From the NCBI RefSeq assembly GCF_964204645.1, contig NC_134030.1, positions 9,980,278 through 10,044,277 of the forward strand: 64,000 nucleotides of DNA, given 5' to 3'. The translations under genes were made by a program, and so were the position numbers. Of the stretch, positions 13,901 to 24,659 are shown in pieces. The DNA comes from Tubulanus polymorphus (Eukaryota; Nemertea; Palaeonemertea; Tubulaniformes; Tubulanidae). Below the pieces are notes generated by a model. It was not told where the DNA came from. It did not search any database and saw only the letters and a program-made list of their open reading frames with translations. The first letter of the stretch is position 1, and every line of letters begins with the position of its first letter.

Positions 13901-14169
13901 GGCTTGTAATCGGACGGCAGCACGACCCAATGAAAATAGATGTACTCGCGCGAAGAACTCCAGCCGACCTTGTACAGCCCGATCCAATCATACGCGGTCG
14001 CGTTGTGTAGCGGGGTCACCGTGAAGCGGCACTCGACGTGCGCGTCGGTCGGGTAGGTCTCGGCGACGTTGTGAAATATGACCTGCGCGTAGTCGGACTG
14101 TGCGAGCGCGTTGTACATCGCGAAGCCGGCTTCTTCGTCGATGTTGATATGTTCGTAATCGATTTCCAT
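1928..14169 (-). CDS. TAX1BP1: TAX1BP1/CALCOCO family selective-autophagy receptor (SKICH, coiled coil, zinc fingers)
   Basis: Family members are cytosolic autophagy receptors that link ubiquitinated cargo to LC3. I rebuilt 16 coding exons (minus): 13866-14169, 12388-12614, 12117-12230, 11404-11499, 10863-11006, 9690-9878, 9015-9152, 8517-8624, 7735-7959, 6715-6859, 6216-6347, 5575-5888, 5087-5155, 4086-4551, 3423-3495 and 1928-2123. All have GT-AG borders and matching phases, giving 979 residues with stop TAA. Residues about 27-134 form a SKICH domain, including VIFHNVAETYP and KVGWSSSREY. It is followed by DMLVV (150-154), at the place of the LC3C-binding LVV motif of NDP52 and TAX1BP1. A long heptad-rich coiled coil fills most of the rest. 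An acidic, Ser-rich segment precedes two C-terminal zinc fingers: C-X2-C-X15-H-X3-H and C-X2-C-X12-H-X3-H, the arrangement of TAX1BP1. I chose the start MEIDYE; an upstream in-frame Met at 14220 lies before a possible splice acceptor. It is longer than human TAX1BP1 (about 790 residues). Confidence 0.92.
2246..2270. repeat. (CAT)n microsatellite in the last intron
   Basis: Uninterrupted ATC/CAT trinucleotide run of about eight units inside the terminal intron of the TAX1BP1-like gene. Confidence 0.9.
2323..2613 (+). mobile_element. MITE family A, full-length copy
   Basis: About 290 bases bounded by the inverted ends AACCCTTTCAGTGC and GCACCCGAAAGGGT. The internal part contains repeated ACACCGC/GCGGTGT palindromes. 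There is no coding capacity. Related copies lie at 8010-8253, 9476-9627 (inverted), 29000-29025 and 31401-31570. The superfamily is unknown. Confidence 0.75.
2655..2775. repeat. Short tandem repeat around ATTGACATGGTGACAATT
   Basis: Imperfect tandem units containing GATAGATAATTGACATGGTG and a related copy with ATAGTG. The unit resembles the minisatellite at 21437-21577 and lies in the last intron of the TAX1BP1-like gene. Confidence 0.6.
2955..3690. repeat. Pair of diverged direct repeats (2955-3150 and 3530-3690)
   Basis: Two intronic blocks share AAGGCCATA, GTCCTTTGT, GTAGCT, GTCCTACTT and AAGTTTCTAT in the same order and spacing. They look like two copies of one unidentified repeat. Exon 15 of the TAX1BP1-like gene lies between them, at 3423-3495. 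Confidence 0.55.
8010..8253 (+). mobile_element. MITE family A, 5'-truncated copy
   Basis: It shares the internal sequence of the copy at 2323-2613, including the TTGAATAACGGG segment and the right end GCACCGAAAGGGTT. The left terminal repeat is degraded. It is intronic in the TAX1BP1-like gene. Confidence 0.7.
9476..9627 (-). mobile_element. MITE family A, partial inverted copy
   Basis: The reverse complement matches the left half of the copy at 2323-2613. It ends in GTCAGCACTGAACGGGTTAA, the complement of the family's left terminal repeat. Confidence 0.7.
10331..10440. mobile_element. Palindromic MITE family D (GGATCCAGTTCCACAG ends)
   Basis: A nearly perfect palindrome of about 110 bases. 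The left end GGATCCAGTTCCACAGTTGT is mirrored by CTGTGGAACTGGACCC, and the middle repeats AGTTAAAA/TTTTAACT. Other copies lie at 12950-13030 and 13217-13827. Confidence 0.7.
10552..10811. mobile_element. Head-to-head pair of MITE family E copies
   Basis: Two roughly 130-base copies sit next to each other in inverted orientation (10552-10682 and 10683-10811). Each contains CTTAAGACCAGTCTTAAG and AGACCAACTTAGTTCTATAG. A third copy is at 25427-25566. They lie in an intron of the TAX1BP1-like gene. Confidence 0.7.
13294..13795. mobile_element. Middle MITE (family B) of the nested insertion
   Basis: The ends are TCAGTAACCT and AGGTAACTAAC, which pair as an inverted repeat. The flanks carry an imperfect duplication around AGTCGAATCT. 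It is interrupted at 13375-13783 by a third element. The intact copy at 31431-31542 shows the empty-site sequence GATTAGGTAA. Confidence 0.7.
13375..13783. mobile_element. Innermost MITE (family C), rich in TATCCCAGTGATAAC
   Basis: The terminal inverted repeats GCCTGCGTTTTTCAAAGC and GGCTGCGTTTTTCTAAGC (as complement) are flanked by a TAG/TAG 3-bp duplication. The inside is a set of about a dozen TATCCCAGTGATAA repeats in both orientations. It has no coding capacity. Confidence 0.75.
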
Positions 14170-14519
14170 GATTATTCGATCCACGCTATAAACGGAAGTA
14201 GAAAATTTTAAAATCTGCACGTTTATCTTAAAGACAGACCAGTGGGGCCAGGGTAAAAAAACACTAAGGCTAACACTAATGCACTAAGGCTAGAAAAATT
14301 GGTACCTTGTTTCTCTGCTCTGCTGAGCTTAAAAGTTGACGCGGCTGGCCACCTATCTACCCTGTACATTACTTTTTTATAAAATCGTGATCAATTTTAC
14401 CATAACAGACCCTATATATGCTACAGAAATGAACTGATTATAAACTTTATTACATTTTACAAAAATGACCCGACCGCTGCGGAGAAACAAGGTATCATTT
14501 TTGTTTAGCCTAAGACTAA

Positions 14520-14900
14520 GGACTTTTTCAGCAATTTAGACCCAAAAGGAAAGACTTTTCAACTTGGAAAGAAGTACTTTCCAGTAAAATGAGGGCTCAA
14601 AAGGAAGCACTCAAGCAATGCCTTCCCCAGAATACTAGCCATGTAGACCAGTCATACATTCCAGGGTAATTCCATAGCACTTTCCTGTACATTCAATCCT
14701 GACTGACAATTGAATTACCAGGCATAAGTACTAAATACTTGTACAGTCGAATTAATTAGCAATAAAATTGCGTGTGAAAAATACATAAAAATCAAATTTG
14801 GATGGAATTTTTCATCAAAAGGAAGGACTTAGAGTCAAAAAGAAGGACAAAGATGATGTTTGTTCAAACTTTTTCCAAAAGTAGGACTCGGAAGGAAACC
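14520..14900 (-). repeat. Unclassified interspersed repeat, uninterrupted copy
   Basis: As reverse complement it matches the sequence on both sides of the Penelope insertion at 50416-52922. Shared parts are GGAATTACCCTG, the AGTCATACATTC complement and the AAGTACTTTCCAGTAAAATG block. It therefore gives the empty target site. It has no coding capacity. Confidence 0.7.
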
Positions 14901-15957
14901 CTGTAAGAGCTGGTCATGATCTATGGTGATAAGAACCCAGAAGGCGCTGTTTATTGATAAAAAGAGATATCAAGGCAATGTGGCATTATTCCAGTAAAGG
15001 CTATTACGCTGACCTTTATACTGGGTATGATACATAATTAGAAAATCTATCTCAGTGCCGCCAACCTCAGAAAGGTGCTATCAGTAACAAATTGAATTTT
15101 TCCAGTAACATTCCATTGAAATATATGAAAGAGAATGTTCAAATTAATCGGTAGGCCTAATCAACAGTAAGACCTTCAGTAACATCGTTTATATTTTTGT
15201 ATGCATCAAACTAAGCATTTCTCGTTATAAAATGGTAACAAATACTGAATATCAGGAACAGTTGGCAGCTCTCCTATTTTTACATCTACGGTAAAAACCG
15301 GGGGTTGGAGTTAAGAATGGGAGGGGGGTTAGGTTTCGGGCTAGTTTAAAATTCTATTCATATCTAATTTTGATATTCAGGGATGGAATTATGACCTAGT
15401 AAGGTTTCTGAGTTGGAATTTGGGCTAGATTCAAGCGTTAGCTAGTCTGAATCCTAGAGGGGTAGATACTAGACTAATGGTAAGGGTAAGGTTCAGGATT
15501 ATGAAAAATAATTAAAAGTTTGGACAACCGAACGCTAGGCCTATACCTGACGTATAGAAAAGTGACCAAAAATGCAGTCTCATAACAATGGATGGACAGG
15601 CGGTACATCTAAAACTTGGAGGTGATATTTTGCCGATGCAGCATTATTCAACTAAAAGCTTCTTTGTGGACATCTATGTATATATCGAGATTTACTAATA
15701 AAAATAACAATAAAATCATTTTATTAGGTAAGGGATAGGGGTTTCGATAGGGTTAGGATCTTAGTTACCTAATCGGTGGTGGTAAGCTTTAAGGGCTTAT
15801 ATCCGATAGTGAAACTAACCCACCAGTCCCTAGGGCTTAGAGGGTTAGGGTTAGGTTTAGGATCGATTTTACACAGCTGGGAATTAGGTAAGGATTAGGT
15901 TGAGTGCTATATGTAGTTCCAATAGCCATTCGTAGAGATTCAAAGAACCTCTATAGT

Positions 15958-16115
15958 AGAGAATCCCACACTGATAAAACGAAAGTAGATTAGAAGTCCG
16001 AAAAAAAGTTTCCTATAGGCCTATAGCTCATGTGTTTTTATTCATTCGACGTTTCAACTATAGACTAATAGTCATCTTCAGGAATATTGAATTAACAAGA
16101 AATTCTCTACTATAT
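15958..16115 (-). mobile_element. Penelope-like element terminal fragment with hammerhead-like core
   Basis: It resembles the 3'-side repeat of the element at 50416-52922: AGAGAATCCCACA at the start and the block ACTAATAGTCATCTTCAGGAAT. On the minus strand, 16051-16081 reads CTGAAGA, an imperfect stem, then GAAAC, the layout of a hammerhead core. Confidence 0.6.
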
Positions 16116-16439
16116 CGTTACAACACGAAATAGTGTTTCTTCAATGGTTATCAAAGAACCTCTATTGTTTATCTATGCTTAGTTAGTTACCAAATCGTTG
16201 GTGATAAGCTTTTATAATCGGGTGTTCGTAATGTCCTGGCGTGAGTTCGGGCAATCTCTTTTTACTCGATTTTCTCCAAATCCCCAATTTTCAAAGTTGC
16301 GCGTAGTGTAAATTTAGCCAAATCAGAACGAGTTAAAAGTCGTCAGCAATAGTGTTACCTTTTTTATTAGGTAGAAGATATTTTACCAGATCCGGTCACC
16401 GACTTCTGAACTCTATTTTTCCGGATATCGTCTCTAATT

Positions 16440-16640
16440 GGTTGATTTACTCCGCGCATGCGCAGAGAGGTGCGCGACTTAGAAAATTCGAAGGAAGTGT
16501 GGAGAACAGAGTTTGAGAAAATAGAGCGGATAGAGCGAGACTCGAACCGGGGCTAGTAAATCCCAATAGACCACCGAGCTCGCTGAAAACCACCCGAATG
16601 TTTTAACTACATATAGCCTCTTCTTAACCTACCCTAGTTA
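16440..16640 (-). mobile_element. tRNA-derived SINE, inverted copy
   Basis: On the minus strand it reads AGCTCGGTGGTCTATTGGGA, followed by CCGGTTCGAGTCTC, which look like polymerase III A and B boxes. The tail with GTCGCGCAC and GCGCATGCGC is shared with the plus-strand copy at 18870-19045. It matches no usable tRNA gene, because the acceptor stem does not close. Confidence 0.65.
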
Positions 16641-17191
16641 GTTACCTAATCGTTGGTGGTAAGCTTTTTATAATCGGATGGGCTTATACCAACGTTAGGG
16701 ATGACAAGGACCAAAACACGGTTGAAAAAAGTAACACTTCAAAAGTATACTTTCTATTCACTTCAGTCCACAATTAATGGCTTAATTCATAAACTAACAC
16801 AGGTACCTTTCGAAATAATCCAATTTTAAGTATGTTTCGAGTGGTTAATCAACATTATTTTGAGAAATTAATTAATTTCTCCACCAATTTCGCCATTGGC
16901 CGCCATTTCTCTGTATTGCACATGTGGCATGATAAGACAAGGGGACCTACAAGGATTTATATAAAACTTCCAAGACGAAACGACAATTTTTGTTTTCGAT
17001 GGTTTTCCAACTTATATTTCAAATCTTCGTGTTTTCCATAATAAATAATGAAATAATAAATTCTGGTAAAAGAAAAATGTGAATAAGTGTTGATTTCTTA
17101 ATTTTTTTCAATTTCGTCGTTTCGCTTCGTTAGTTTGTGCTGTTGTCCTGGCCTCAGTCCACAGGTGCCAGCACCTCCAGTAATTTTCAAA

Positions 17192-17350
17192 ATGGCAGCT
17201 GTTGACCCGACGGATATTTACTCTCACTTTACGGCCGATTTGCACATGGATTAAGATCATCAGGTGAGGTGTTATAGGTATCAGACAAACTACGAATCTG
17301 TTGTGCGTCGATTACAACAAAAAATAGACGGATATCTTAAGAGACAATGA
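17192..17350 (+). pseudogene. Short coding-like block with an in-frame stop
   Basis: From an ATG in good context the frame reads MAAVDPTDIYSHFTADLHMD, then TAA. It continues in the same frame for about 30 more codons (with ESVVRRLQQKIDGYLKRQ) to TGA. The amino-acid composition looks like a real protein N-terminus, which is unusual for AT-rich intergenic DNA. I do not recognise the family. It could be a decayed retrocopy, a first exon whose stop lies past an unseen splice site, or chance. Confidence 0.3.
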
Positions 17351-18571
17351 AATGCCAGGCAAATTACTCGTCAGTCAAATTGGCTGACGAAGATTTCATA
17401 CAAAAATGACCTTCCCATTCCTGACTGTGGTTTGTGAAAATATCCGATTGTGAAACTAAACCACAGACAGGTTACTGACTAACCCTACCCTACCTATCCC
17501 TAGTTGTGAAACGGAACCCTCTGGACTCTCTTCTCACCTTCTTGACACTAACGCTATCGAAACCCTAACCCTAAACCCAATAAAATGATTTTATTGTTAC
17601 ATAATATTCGGATCCGGCAAAATAGCGTTCAGAAGACGGTGACCGCATCCGGCTAAATAATCACTTTTTTATTAATTAGGAATAATGCCACGTCAGAGAA
17701 TATCCACTGCCCTAAACCTTTACTTAGCGATGTGATATTAGATGACAACATTCAGAATCAGAATGAATGAAAATTTGACTTTGTTTACAAATATAATTTC
17801 AATCTGAATGAATCAATTTCCTTTTGGATATGGAATGGATTTCGGATTGCCTACCGTCCGTCCTTTGTTTTTAGACAAGTAAGAAGACAACCTTCTCGAT
17901 AAGTGATCGTGTACGAATCAAAGTGAGAGTTGACAACAGTAGTTTCAATATCACTAATTCCCCGTATTGCTAATACGTATGTGATTTTTATTCACCACAC
18001 AATTGCAATGTTTTTATTTGTATGTGACGTCATCGAATTTACTTCCGCGTTTGCAAACTTCAGACGCCAGAGAGCGGTACTAGCTTGAACTACCTTCGAC
18101 CGGGTTCGAATCCCACAATAAATGCTGAATCAAAAAAGAATCGTATTGAAATCCTATTTATCAAATACAATTCTGATACAAGAAAATAAAATGATAACAA
18201 TAGAAAAAATAGGTTAAGCTGAAACTACCAAAAAATGCCATTGTGTATCGTCCTAGGTCTATGCTGGTTACGATCTAACCGTAAGCCGAACAGTTTTACG
18301 CCGATTATCAAAATCTGATTTAATTCCTCCAATTTCGCCTTTTAGATTGCGGATACCTATGAATGATTTGGACGTGTCGATTCTAAACGATTTTCTCCGA
18401 TATAACAGAAGTACTTTTTTGTAATTTTATGAATGTCCATCGTAGAATTTGAGACGTTGTCAATGTCAACAAACAAATTCAATTCAATTAATTATTTAAT
18501 AACCTTTAAAATTTTAATTGATTGAAGTTTATCTAATCAGGTCTTTAACGACGAATATGGAGTGATTGATA

Positions 18572-21500
18572 ATGATGATGACGGATGAAATTAAGGCTTT
18601 AGGTGAAGTTGGTGCCCCGGCTCTTGTCAAAAGTATTTCAAGGTAATCTTCAGTAGCCTTTTTTATTAAAAAGTGGCTATATTTACGGCGTTGTAAACGT
18701 AAAGCGGTCGTAAATTCTATATTTACGACGGTTTTATATTGAATTTAGGATTATGCTCTAGAGAGGAGACGATTAGTGTCAAGAGGGTCCAGAGGGTTAG
18801 GGTAAGGGTCCGTTTTACCCCCTAGGGATAGGATTAGGGTCAGGTGAGGCTATATGTAGTTAAAAAATTCGACTGGTTTTCAGCAAGCTCGGTGGTCTAT
18901 TGGTATGATGCTGCGCTAGTGATTTACTGGCCCGGGTTCGAGTCTCGCTCTATTCCGCTCTATTTTCTCTAACTCTATTCTCAACACTTGCCTTGAATTT
19001 TCTAAGTCGCGCACTACAGTGCGCATGCGCGACATGAATTAGCCAATCAGAATGAAACGTCGTAAGTATAGCTGCTGTCGTCCGTCTACGGCGTCGTAAA
19101 AATATCCTGAGCGTTTTTTATTGTCGAAACCAATTTATCACACATTTCTGTACCGGTATGCTGTTCCTATCTGAATGTAGTAGTTAGGCTACTGGCATTT
19201 AATATCTATGTCTTAACCCTGGAGTTGAAATGATTGAAAATGAATTTGTCTTTTAGGAATACATAGGACCTTTTTGTTTTACATATTGTCATTGATGCTA
19301 ATTATCAAGTAGTCCTAGTTTGGTTTTGTTTTGCTAGGACTAGTAATTCAATGTCTTACCTTTAGGCCAAATTCAAGCAGTGGCGCGAGACCCCCATCAC
19401 GAGATGGTGGAAGACCCCCTTCGCGAGATGGAGCAAGACCTCTTTCACGAGTAAGATTGAGTACCGTATATCTTGGAATATCGCTCAGTTTTATCAAGGC
19501 AAAAATTAGTCTCTTAGTCGTCTATAAGTCACTATTGTCTCTTTTTAAGCAAAGTTCATCGGGTGGAATTGAAGTATTACCATCCACTGGTGTAGAAAAT
19601 TCACTCGAAAATGGATTCACAGTAAGGTAATATCATGATGTAGAGGGCCTCAATTGCTAATAATTGTATGAATTTGTTCTGACATCCCTCATACAGGATG
19701 ATTCCTCAATCAGCAGCCACTTAGGCTTAGTGCACTGTCAAAGTCTATTAAGAGACCAGCAATAGGACAAGAAAAACATTTAGCTTAAGGTCATAACAAA
19801 TTTAGTTAGCCCTAGAGTTCATCAAATTTGAGCACGATTCGGCGCCATTCGTTCTTAGAAAAGCTTTGCATTTGATAAAGAAAGGATGTAAGCAGAGATT
19901 TTAACAGAGGCGATGTCTTCTTTTATTGATTATAATTCTTTTATTGATTAATCTCTTTATCGTATTTTAGAAGCCGTCCTGACTCCGCGCGAAGCATAAC
20001 TCCCGTGAAACAAGTGGCACTACCTTCGATTCCGCGAAAATCTGAAAAGTCAGTGCAAAGAGAATATTCGAAATCTTTTCGAATGTTTTTTTTTTTTTAA
20101 TTCTCTTCTGTATCGCATTACGTTGATTTTCCTTCCACAGAAAAGAACCTGCGTCCGATTACGACTATCACAACGAACAGAAAGTGAATTTGAAAATGAG
20201 TAAAGCTGGAAGGCAGAGGTATGTGCAAGCTTTGAATCTTCCATTAAAGGAAATTCCCACATGAAGCAAAGAAAGAATGAGTGCCCCCCGTAATTCAATA
20301 GTAGAGGATTCGGAAAATTGAACGCATTTAAACTGACTGAGAAACATCTGGGCTGGGTTTCATAGACGCAGAATCAAGATAATCCCCCGGAACATTTTGA
20401 AATTTGTCAGTTATTACTATGGTCAGGGGCGGATCCAGACCGTATTAGCCGTATTGCCCAATAGGGTCTAGAATTTTTAAGTGCCCTTCGAAATTTCACC
20501 GGCAATATTTTTGACGGCATTATTTCAGCAACCGCTAATTCCTTGTCCGTAATCCGGGCATAATTATAAAATTAATCGGTATATACTGCTGCCGAGAAAA
20601 TGAGGAGAGATAATCATATTTGTAAAGCCTTTAATCATGATGAATTAAAAAGGGCACTTTCCTTTTGCAAGGGGCACTCATGCTTTAGATGAGGGCACCT
20701 TGTCCTTGCCTTTTCAGGGAGGGCTAAAGGGGCACTCGTACTTTAGAAGAGGGCACTATACGCGGAAAATGTTGAAGAAAAGGGCAATTTTTGCCTAATT
20801 TTTAAAATTTTAGGGGCACTTTCGGTTTGGAAGATGGCACACAACATAAGGATAAATGTGAAGACGAGGCAATTTTTGCCGATTGTTAACAATGAAGGGG
20901 CACTTAGCCGTATTCTGTATAATTGTTAAGGGGCACTTTTAAAGATTATAGGGGCACTAGGCGAAGTTGGCGACAACCATTCTTTCATGGGTTCGCCAGC
21001 TTCATTTTTTATTCGCATCTGTTGAAATCTTGTCTCGAATTCGTTTATTCTGGATTGCTCTGCTAGCCTCTAGAAGCCCTCTAAAAGCCTTTAAATGGTA
21101 CCATATTTTCAAAATTTTCTGGGGGTGGGCCTTCGGCGCTCGCATTAACCTGGATACTGGGTGTGCCCTAAGATCAGAAAGGTGCCCTTAAATTTCCTTC
21201 CAATGCTGTCTACCCACCCCCCTGGATCCGCCCCTGATGGTTTTTCATTGTTACTATGGTGGTTGTCACCCAGAGGTTGAAGATTTACCCCTAGGGGTAA
21301 CTTCGATACCCAGTCTATGAAATCGGGCCCTGCTTTTCTGTAAAGGGTATGGACTGTAGATGCAGTTTTCACTAATAAAGCGCTGGTGAACATTTTTTTA
21401 AATGACAAGGGCGTTATATGAATTTACAGATAATAATTATAGTTAATTGACATACAATTAAGCCTGTTAATTGATGTGGTGACTATTAAAACTGTTAATT

Positions 21501-24500
21501 GACATGGTTACAATTAGAACTGTTAATTAACATGGTGGAAATTAAGACTGTTAATTGACATGTTGACAATTAAAACTGAACTTACAAGCGAAATCCCACA
21601 ATTGAAGACTACATAAGTTAGAAAACTGAATTTCTTTTAGACCACAACGTTGATGGAGTTGCTTGAAAAAGCAACATCATAAACTTTAGAAATTTTCAAT
21701 TCTTCATGTATGGGGATTTTCCTTTAATTTTATTTTTTCACCGATGAGTGTGTTTCAATCACGCGTAAAACTGTATTGTTCCGTGTGTGTCCAAATGGTG
21801 CCATGTTTTAACCAACTTCTGAACGAGCCAGATTTCATAGGTTCATTTGTGGCAGAAATCTCTGACACTTTTTTTCATTCAATAGTCACGATGCCAGAAA
21901 TCCGGAAAATCAAGGAAAACTAATAAAGCCAATCGAAGAAATGGACTTGAATGATGGTGATATACCTGTAGGACCTGGTGGTACGGGTAATTCATACATT
22001 TCTTTTTTATATTCGATATTGAATATGAAATTAGCTTACTGTTGTCCTACTCGCACAGCTAATGATCGGCTTGCCAGAACCATCCACCTTCAGACATTCA
22101 GCATTTTAGTCTTGACGATCTCGTTTCAAAGTTGGGGGTAAAATAAATAATGTTGGTAATTTATTAATATATCAGTTCATTTTCAATCAAAGATCTCTGT
22201 AAAAAGATCAAAGACAAAGGTGGAGTCGTGAACACAGGTAGAGCTTGAGGAAGAGCTTGCATGATTAAAATTTGGAAACATTGTAATAATGGATCGCATG
22301 TCTTGAGGAGTTAGGCCCATAAGGCAGCAGTACCTTTGTTTAACCTGTGTGGAACATTTGAACACTTGTAAAAGAGTTTTCCATGATAATGGTGATGAAA
22401 ATAATAATAATGATGATAACTATTTAGGCATAGATTTATATAGTTCCTGTTCCATTCAAGAAATGTTCAGCAGCATTGCCAATCTTCCATGCATTAATCA
22501 TCCGTTGTTCCAATGGTTTATTGAGCTAAGATCTTTTATACCCAATCCGCAAAATCCATAGGAGATCAGTTCGGACCGAATGATGAAGACAGCAATGATG
22601 ACGATGGCGATGAAGATGAGACAAGTAGTGAGGAGGTTGAAGACGATGATGATGATGAACCAGTAAAAGCACCTACTGAACTCATCATGGAAGTAAGAAG
22701 TCTGAAGTATTTGAAGAATTGATAATCCTGTCATTATCACTATCATGGACTGGGGTCCTCTTAGTCTTCATTTCTGTGGTTTAGTTTCACAATCGGCCAG
22801 CTCACTAATTGGTGAACTCAGTCAACTAGGTCGAGTGGCTAGGCTAGTTCAGTCAACTAGGCTGGTTCAGTCAGGCGGATCAGACCGGTCCGGTCAATTC
22901 AGTCATCTAACTACATACCGGTACCTAAGAATTGATTGTAACAAAGGGAAACGTCACATAGGTTTAAGCCAGCGTTCATCATACCTTGTTGAACCCTTTT
23001 TTCTCGGTAACTGAATGATTAGAACCAAAGCAGACCCTGTGATGTAATCAACCTAGACCGATGTTGAGCAGCTTCATTTATATGCAAATCAAAAAGAAAA
23101 CAATATTTTGTCACCTGCAATTCACAGAACATGTATGGACAATTTCACTATTTGTTGATTTTCAGTTTCTGCATTTTGTAATGAATGAAGAATTCGAGAA
23201 CGCCCAGAAACTGTGTAAATTAAGTAAGTCTCCCTGTAGTATAGTACAAGTTTTATTTGTACAGTAGACCGCGCTTTAAATCCGATCATAAATCCGATCT
23301 ATTACAAGAAATCATGATTAAACATCACATTTTGTATAGGTGAACTGTAAATGATACTAATCCCGATTAAACTGATCTGATTTAAAGCTGGGTCTAAAGC
23401 TTAATTGAGAGAAATTGAATTCCTCGACAATAAACAAGTAATTTCATTTTCAGTTTTGGTTTATGAACCGGATAATAAAGAGGCAAATACGTTCCTTCCG
23501 CTCATCGAGGAAAAGCTACAATTAGGCAAGTTGAAATTTTGAAATGAATCGTAGATTTAATAATTTCGGTAAAGCTAGTTCTTCTCATATCGTAGCATTT
23601 CCATTCAAGATTCTTTTATTTCGTTGACTGCAGATGAGGAGAATTCTGACAATTCAGATTCCGATGAAGATTCTGGTGATGACGACGATGAAGATGATGA
23701 TGGTGAGAGTGACAACCAAGAGGAAGACAGTGATGTATCTGGCAGGTATGTTTTGTTTAAGGCACATCATCAGTATTTAGTCAATAGACCATTTCGTCAG
23801 TTTTAAGAGAATTTCCGGTACAATGAATAATCTATACACTACCATAGAACACAGGAATTGCCAAAAAATTTCCTCATATTTTTTTGATTATGCAAATTAA
23901 TGCAAATGAGGCATGAATTTGAGGTGCAAAAGAATGTATCTTTTAAATGGTGGTGCGCAAAGATTTTTGATTGCAGACAAAGATGGATACAATCTCTCAC
24001 TTAAACCCTAATACATTGCATTTACAGAAAAAATGGCAGATTTTGCAACAGAGGGGGAGGGGGTTGAAAAATTCAAATTTTATGCGTACGTAATAAATGA
24101 ATGATCCTCAGTCAAACCCGCTTAATCTGGATCGGCTTAATCCGGATTTTGGTCTAATGTGGCTTAATCCGGATTTTGGTCTAATGCGGACAAGATTTGC
24201 AGTTCATGTGGTCATTAGTACAAGTTAATGACTTAAAATCTGGATTTCCTGTAAACTGGTAAAGAGTTTTGTTGGTCCCAAATCATCCGGATTAGGCGGA
24301 TTCTACATGTAATGTATGGAATAACAAACTGTAGTACAGAGTGTATAATAAATGATTAATAAGCGAATGGAAAAAACCCATTATTATGCATCACTGAACA
24401 TGCCATGTCTTTAATTGCTTTTTGTTCGATGGACAAGCGGAACAGGGGTTAGTGCAATGTGGACATTCTGTGCACTGTCAAAAGGGTCAAATTTTTTGCT

Positions 24501-24659
24501 GGCGTCTTTTATGGACAACCGCTTATCATTTGTTTTCTTTTTTCGTATATACATAGTAGTTCGGAAGAAAGTAGCAGCAATGAAGAGGACAGCGATGAGG
24601 ACAATGATAAGGCAAAAGAGGAGGGTGATGAGAACCGGGAATTGACAAAAAACAACTGA
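18572..24659 (+). CDS. ERICH2: Glutamate-rich protein 2 (ERICH2)-like
   Basis: Eleven exons: 18572-18642, 19366-19450, 19550-19626, 19971-20048, 20141-20218, 21886-21986, 22562-22692, 23166-23223, 23454-23525, 23634-23745 and 24557-24659. Phases are compatible throughout and give 321 residues ending in TGA. The N-terminal part is Ser/Arg/Pro-rich with three PPSRDG-type repeats (exon 2). The middle and C-terminal parts are acidic Asp/Glu/Ser runs. Between them lies the conserved core: KAPTELIME, then FENAQKLCKLILVYEPDN, then a LPLIEEKLQL helix. This order (APxEL, AKKLCxxILIYEP, LIEEML) is what I recall of vertebrate ERICH2, a poorly understood protein associated with testis and cilia. Intron 9 uses a GC donor (AG|GCAAGT). 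The start is the first of three consecutive ATGs; an upstream non-coding exon is possible. The function is not established from sequence. Confidence 0.8.
18870..19045 (+). mobile_element. tRNA-derived SINE in intron 1 of the ERICH2-like gene
   Basis: It contains AGCTCGGTGGTCTATTGGTA (A-box-like) and GGGTTCGAGTCTC (B-box-like), then a tail with GTCGCGCAC and GCGCATGCGC. It is preceded by a TTAGGGTTAGGG-rich lead also seen at 15830-15910 and 54140-54190. It is the forward counterpart of 16440-16640. Confidence 0.65.
20424..21236 (+). mobile_element. Non-autonomous hAT-like transposon with 5-bp target duplication
   Basis: The 15-bp perfect terminal inverted repeats are CAGGGGCGGATCCAG and its complement. 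They are flanked by ATGGT at 20419-20423 and 21237-21241. The interior (813 bp) is built around repeated GGGGCACT motifs and encodes no transposase. It lies in intron 5 of the ERICH2-like gene. A second, shorter copy is at 32913-33147. Confidence 0.85.
21437..21577. repeat. Minisatellite, about 30-bp unit
   Basis: About five imperfect tandem units of CTGTTAATTGACATGGTGAC plus AATTAAAA. It is intronic in the ERICH2-like gene. Confidence 0.8.
24110..24306. mobile_element. MITE with GTCAAACCCGCTTAATC ends
   Basis: The left end GTCAAACCCGCTTAATCTGG is mirrored at the right by CCGGATTAGGCGGATTCTAC. Internal direct repeats of GGCTTAATCCGGATTTTGG are present. It resembles mariner/pogo-derived MITEs, but the superfamily is only inferred. 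It is intronic. Confidence 0.6.

Larger units (their letters stand above)
14170..18571. other. Intergenic region rich in transposon fragments
   Basis: This is the space between the divergent TAX1BP1-like and ERICH2-like genes, so it must hold both promoters; I cannot place either. It contains a repeat of unknown type, a Penelope end, several family B fragments (15755-15825, 16180-16225, 16630-16700, 17420-17505), SINE copies and one short coding-like block at 17192-17350. Confidence 0.6.

Noticed and set aside
15300-15910. TTAGGG-like runs suggesting interstitial telomere repeats
   Set aside because: The motifs are scattered and imperfect and belong to the lead sequence of a dispersed SINE-like repeat, also seen at 18790-18850 and 54140-54190.
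18060-18125. tRNA-like stretch ending GGGTTCGAATCCC
   Set aside because: A B-box-like motif is present, but I could not form acceptor or anticodon stems; probably another SINE remnant.
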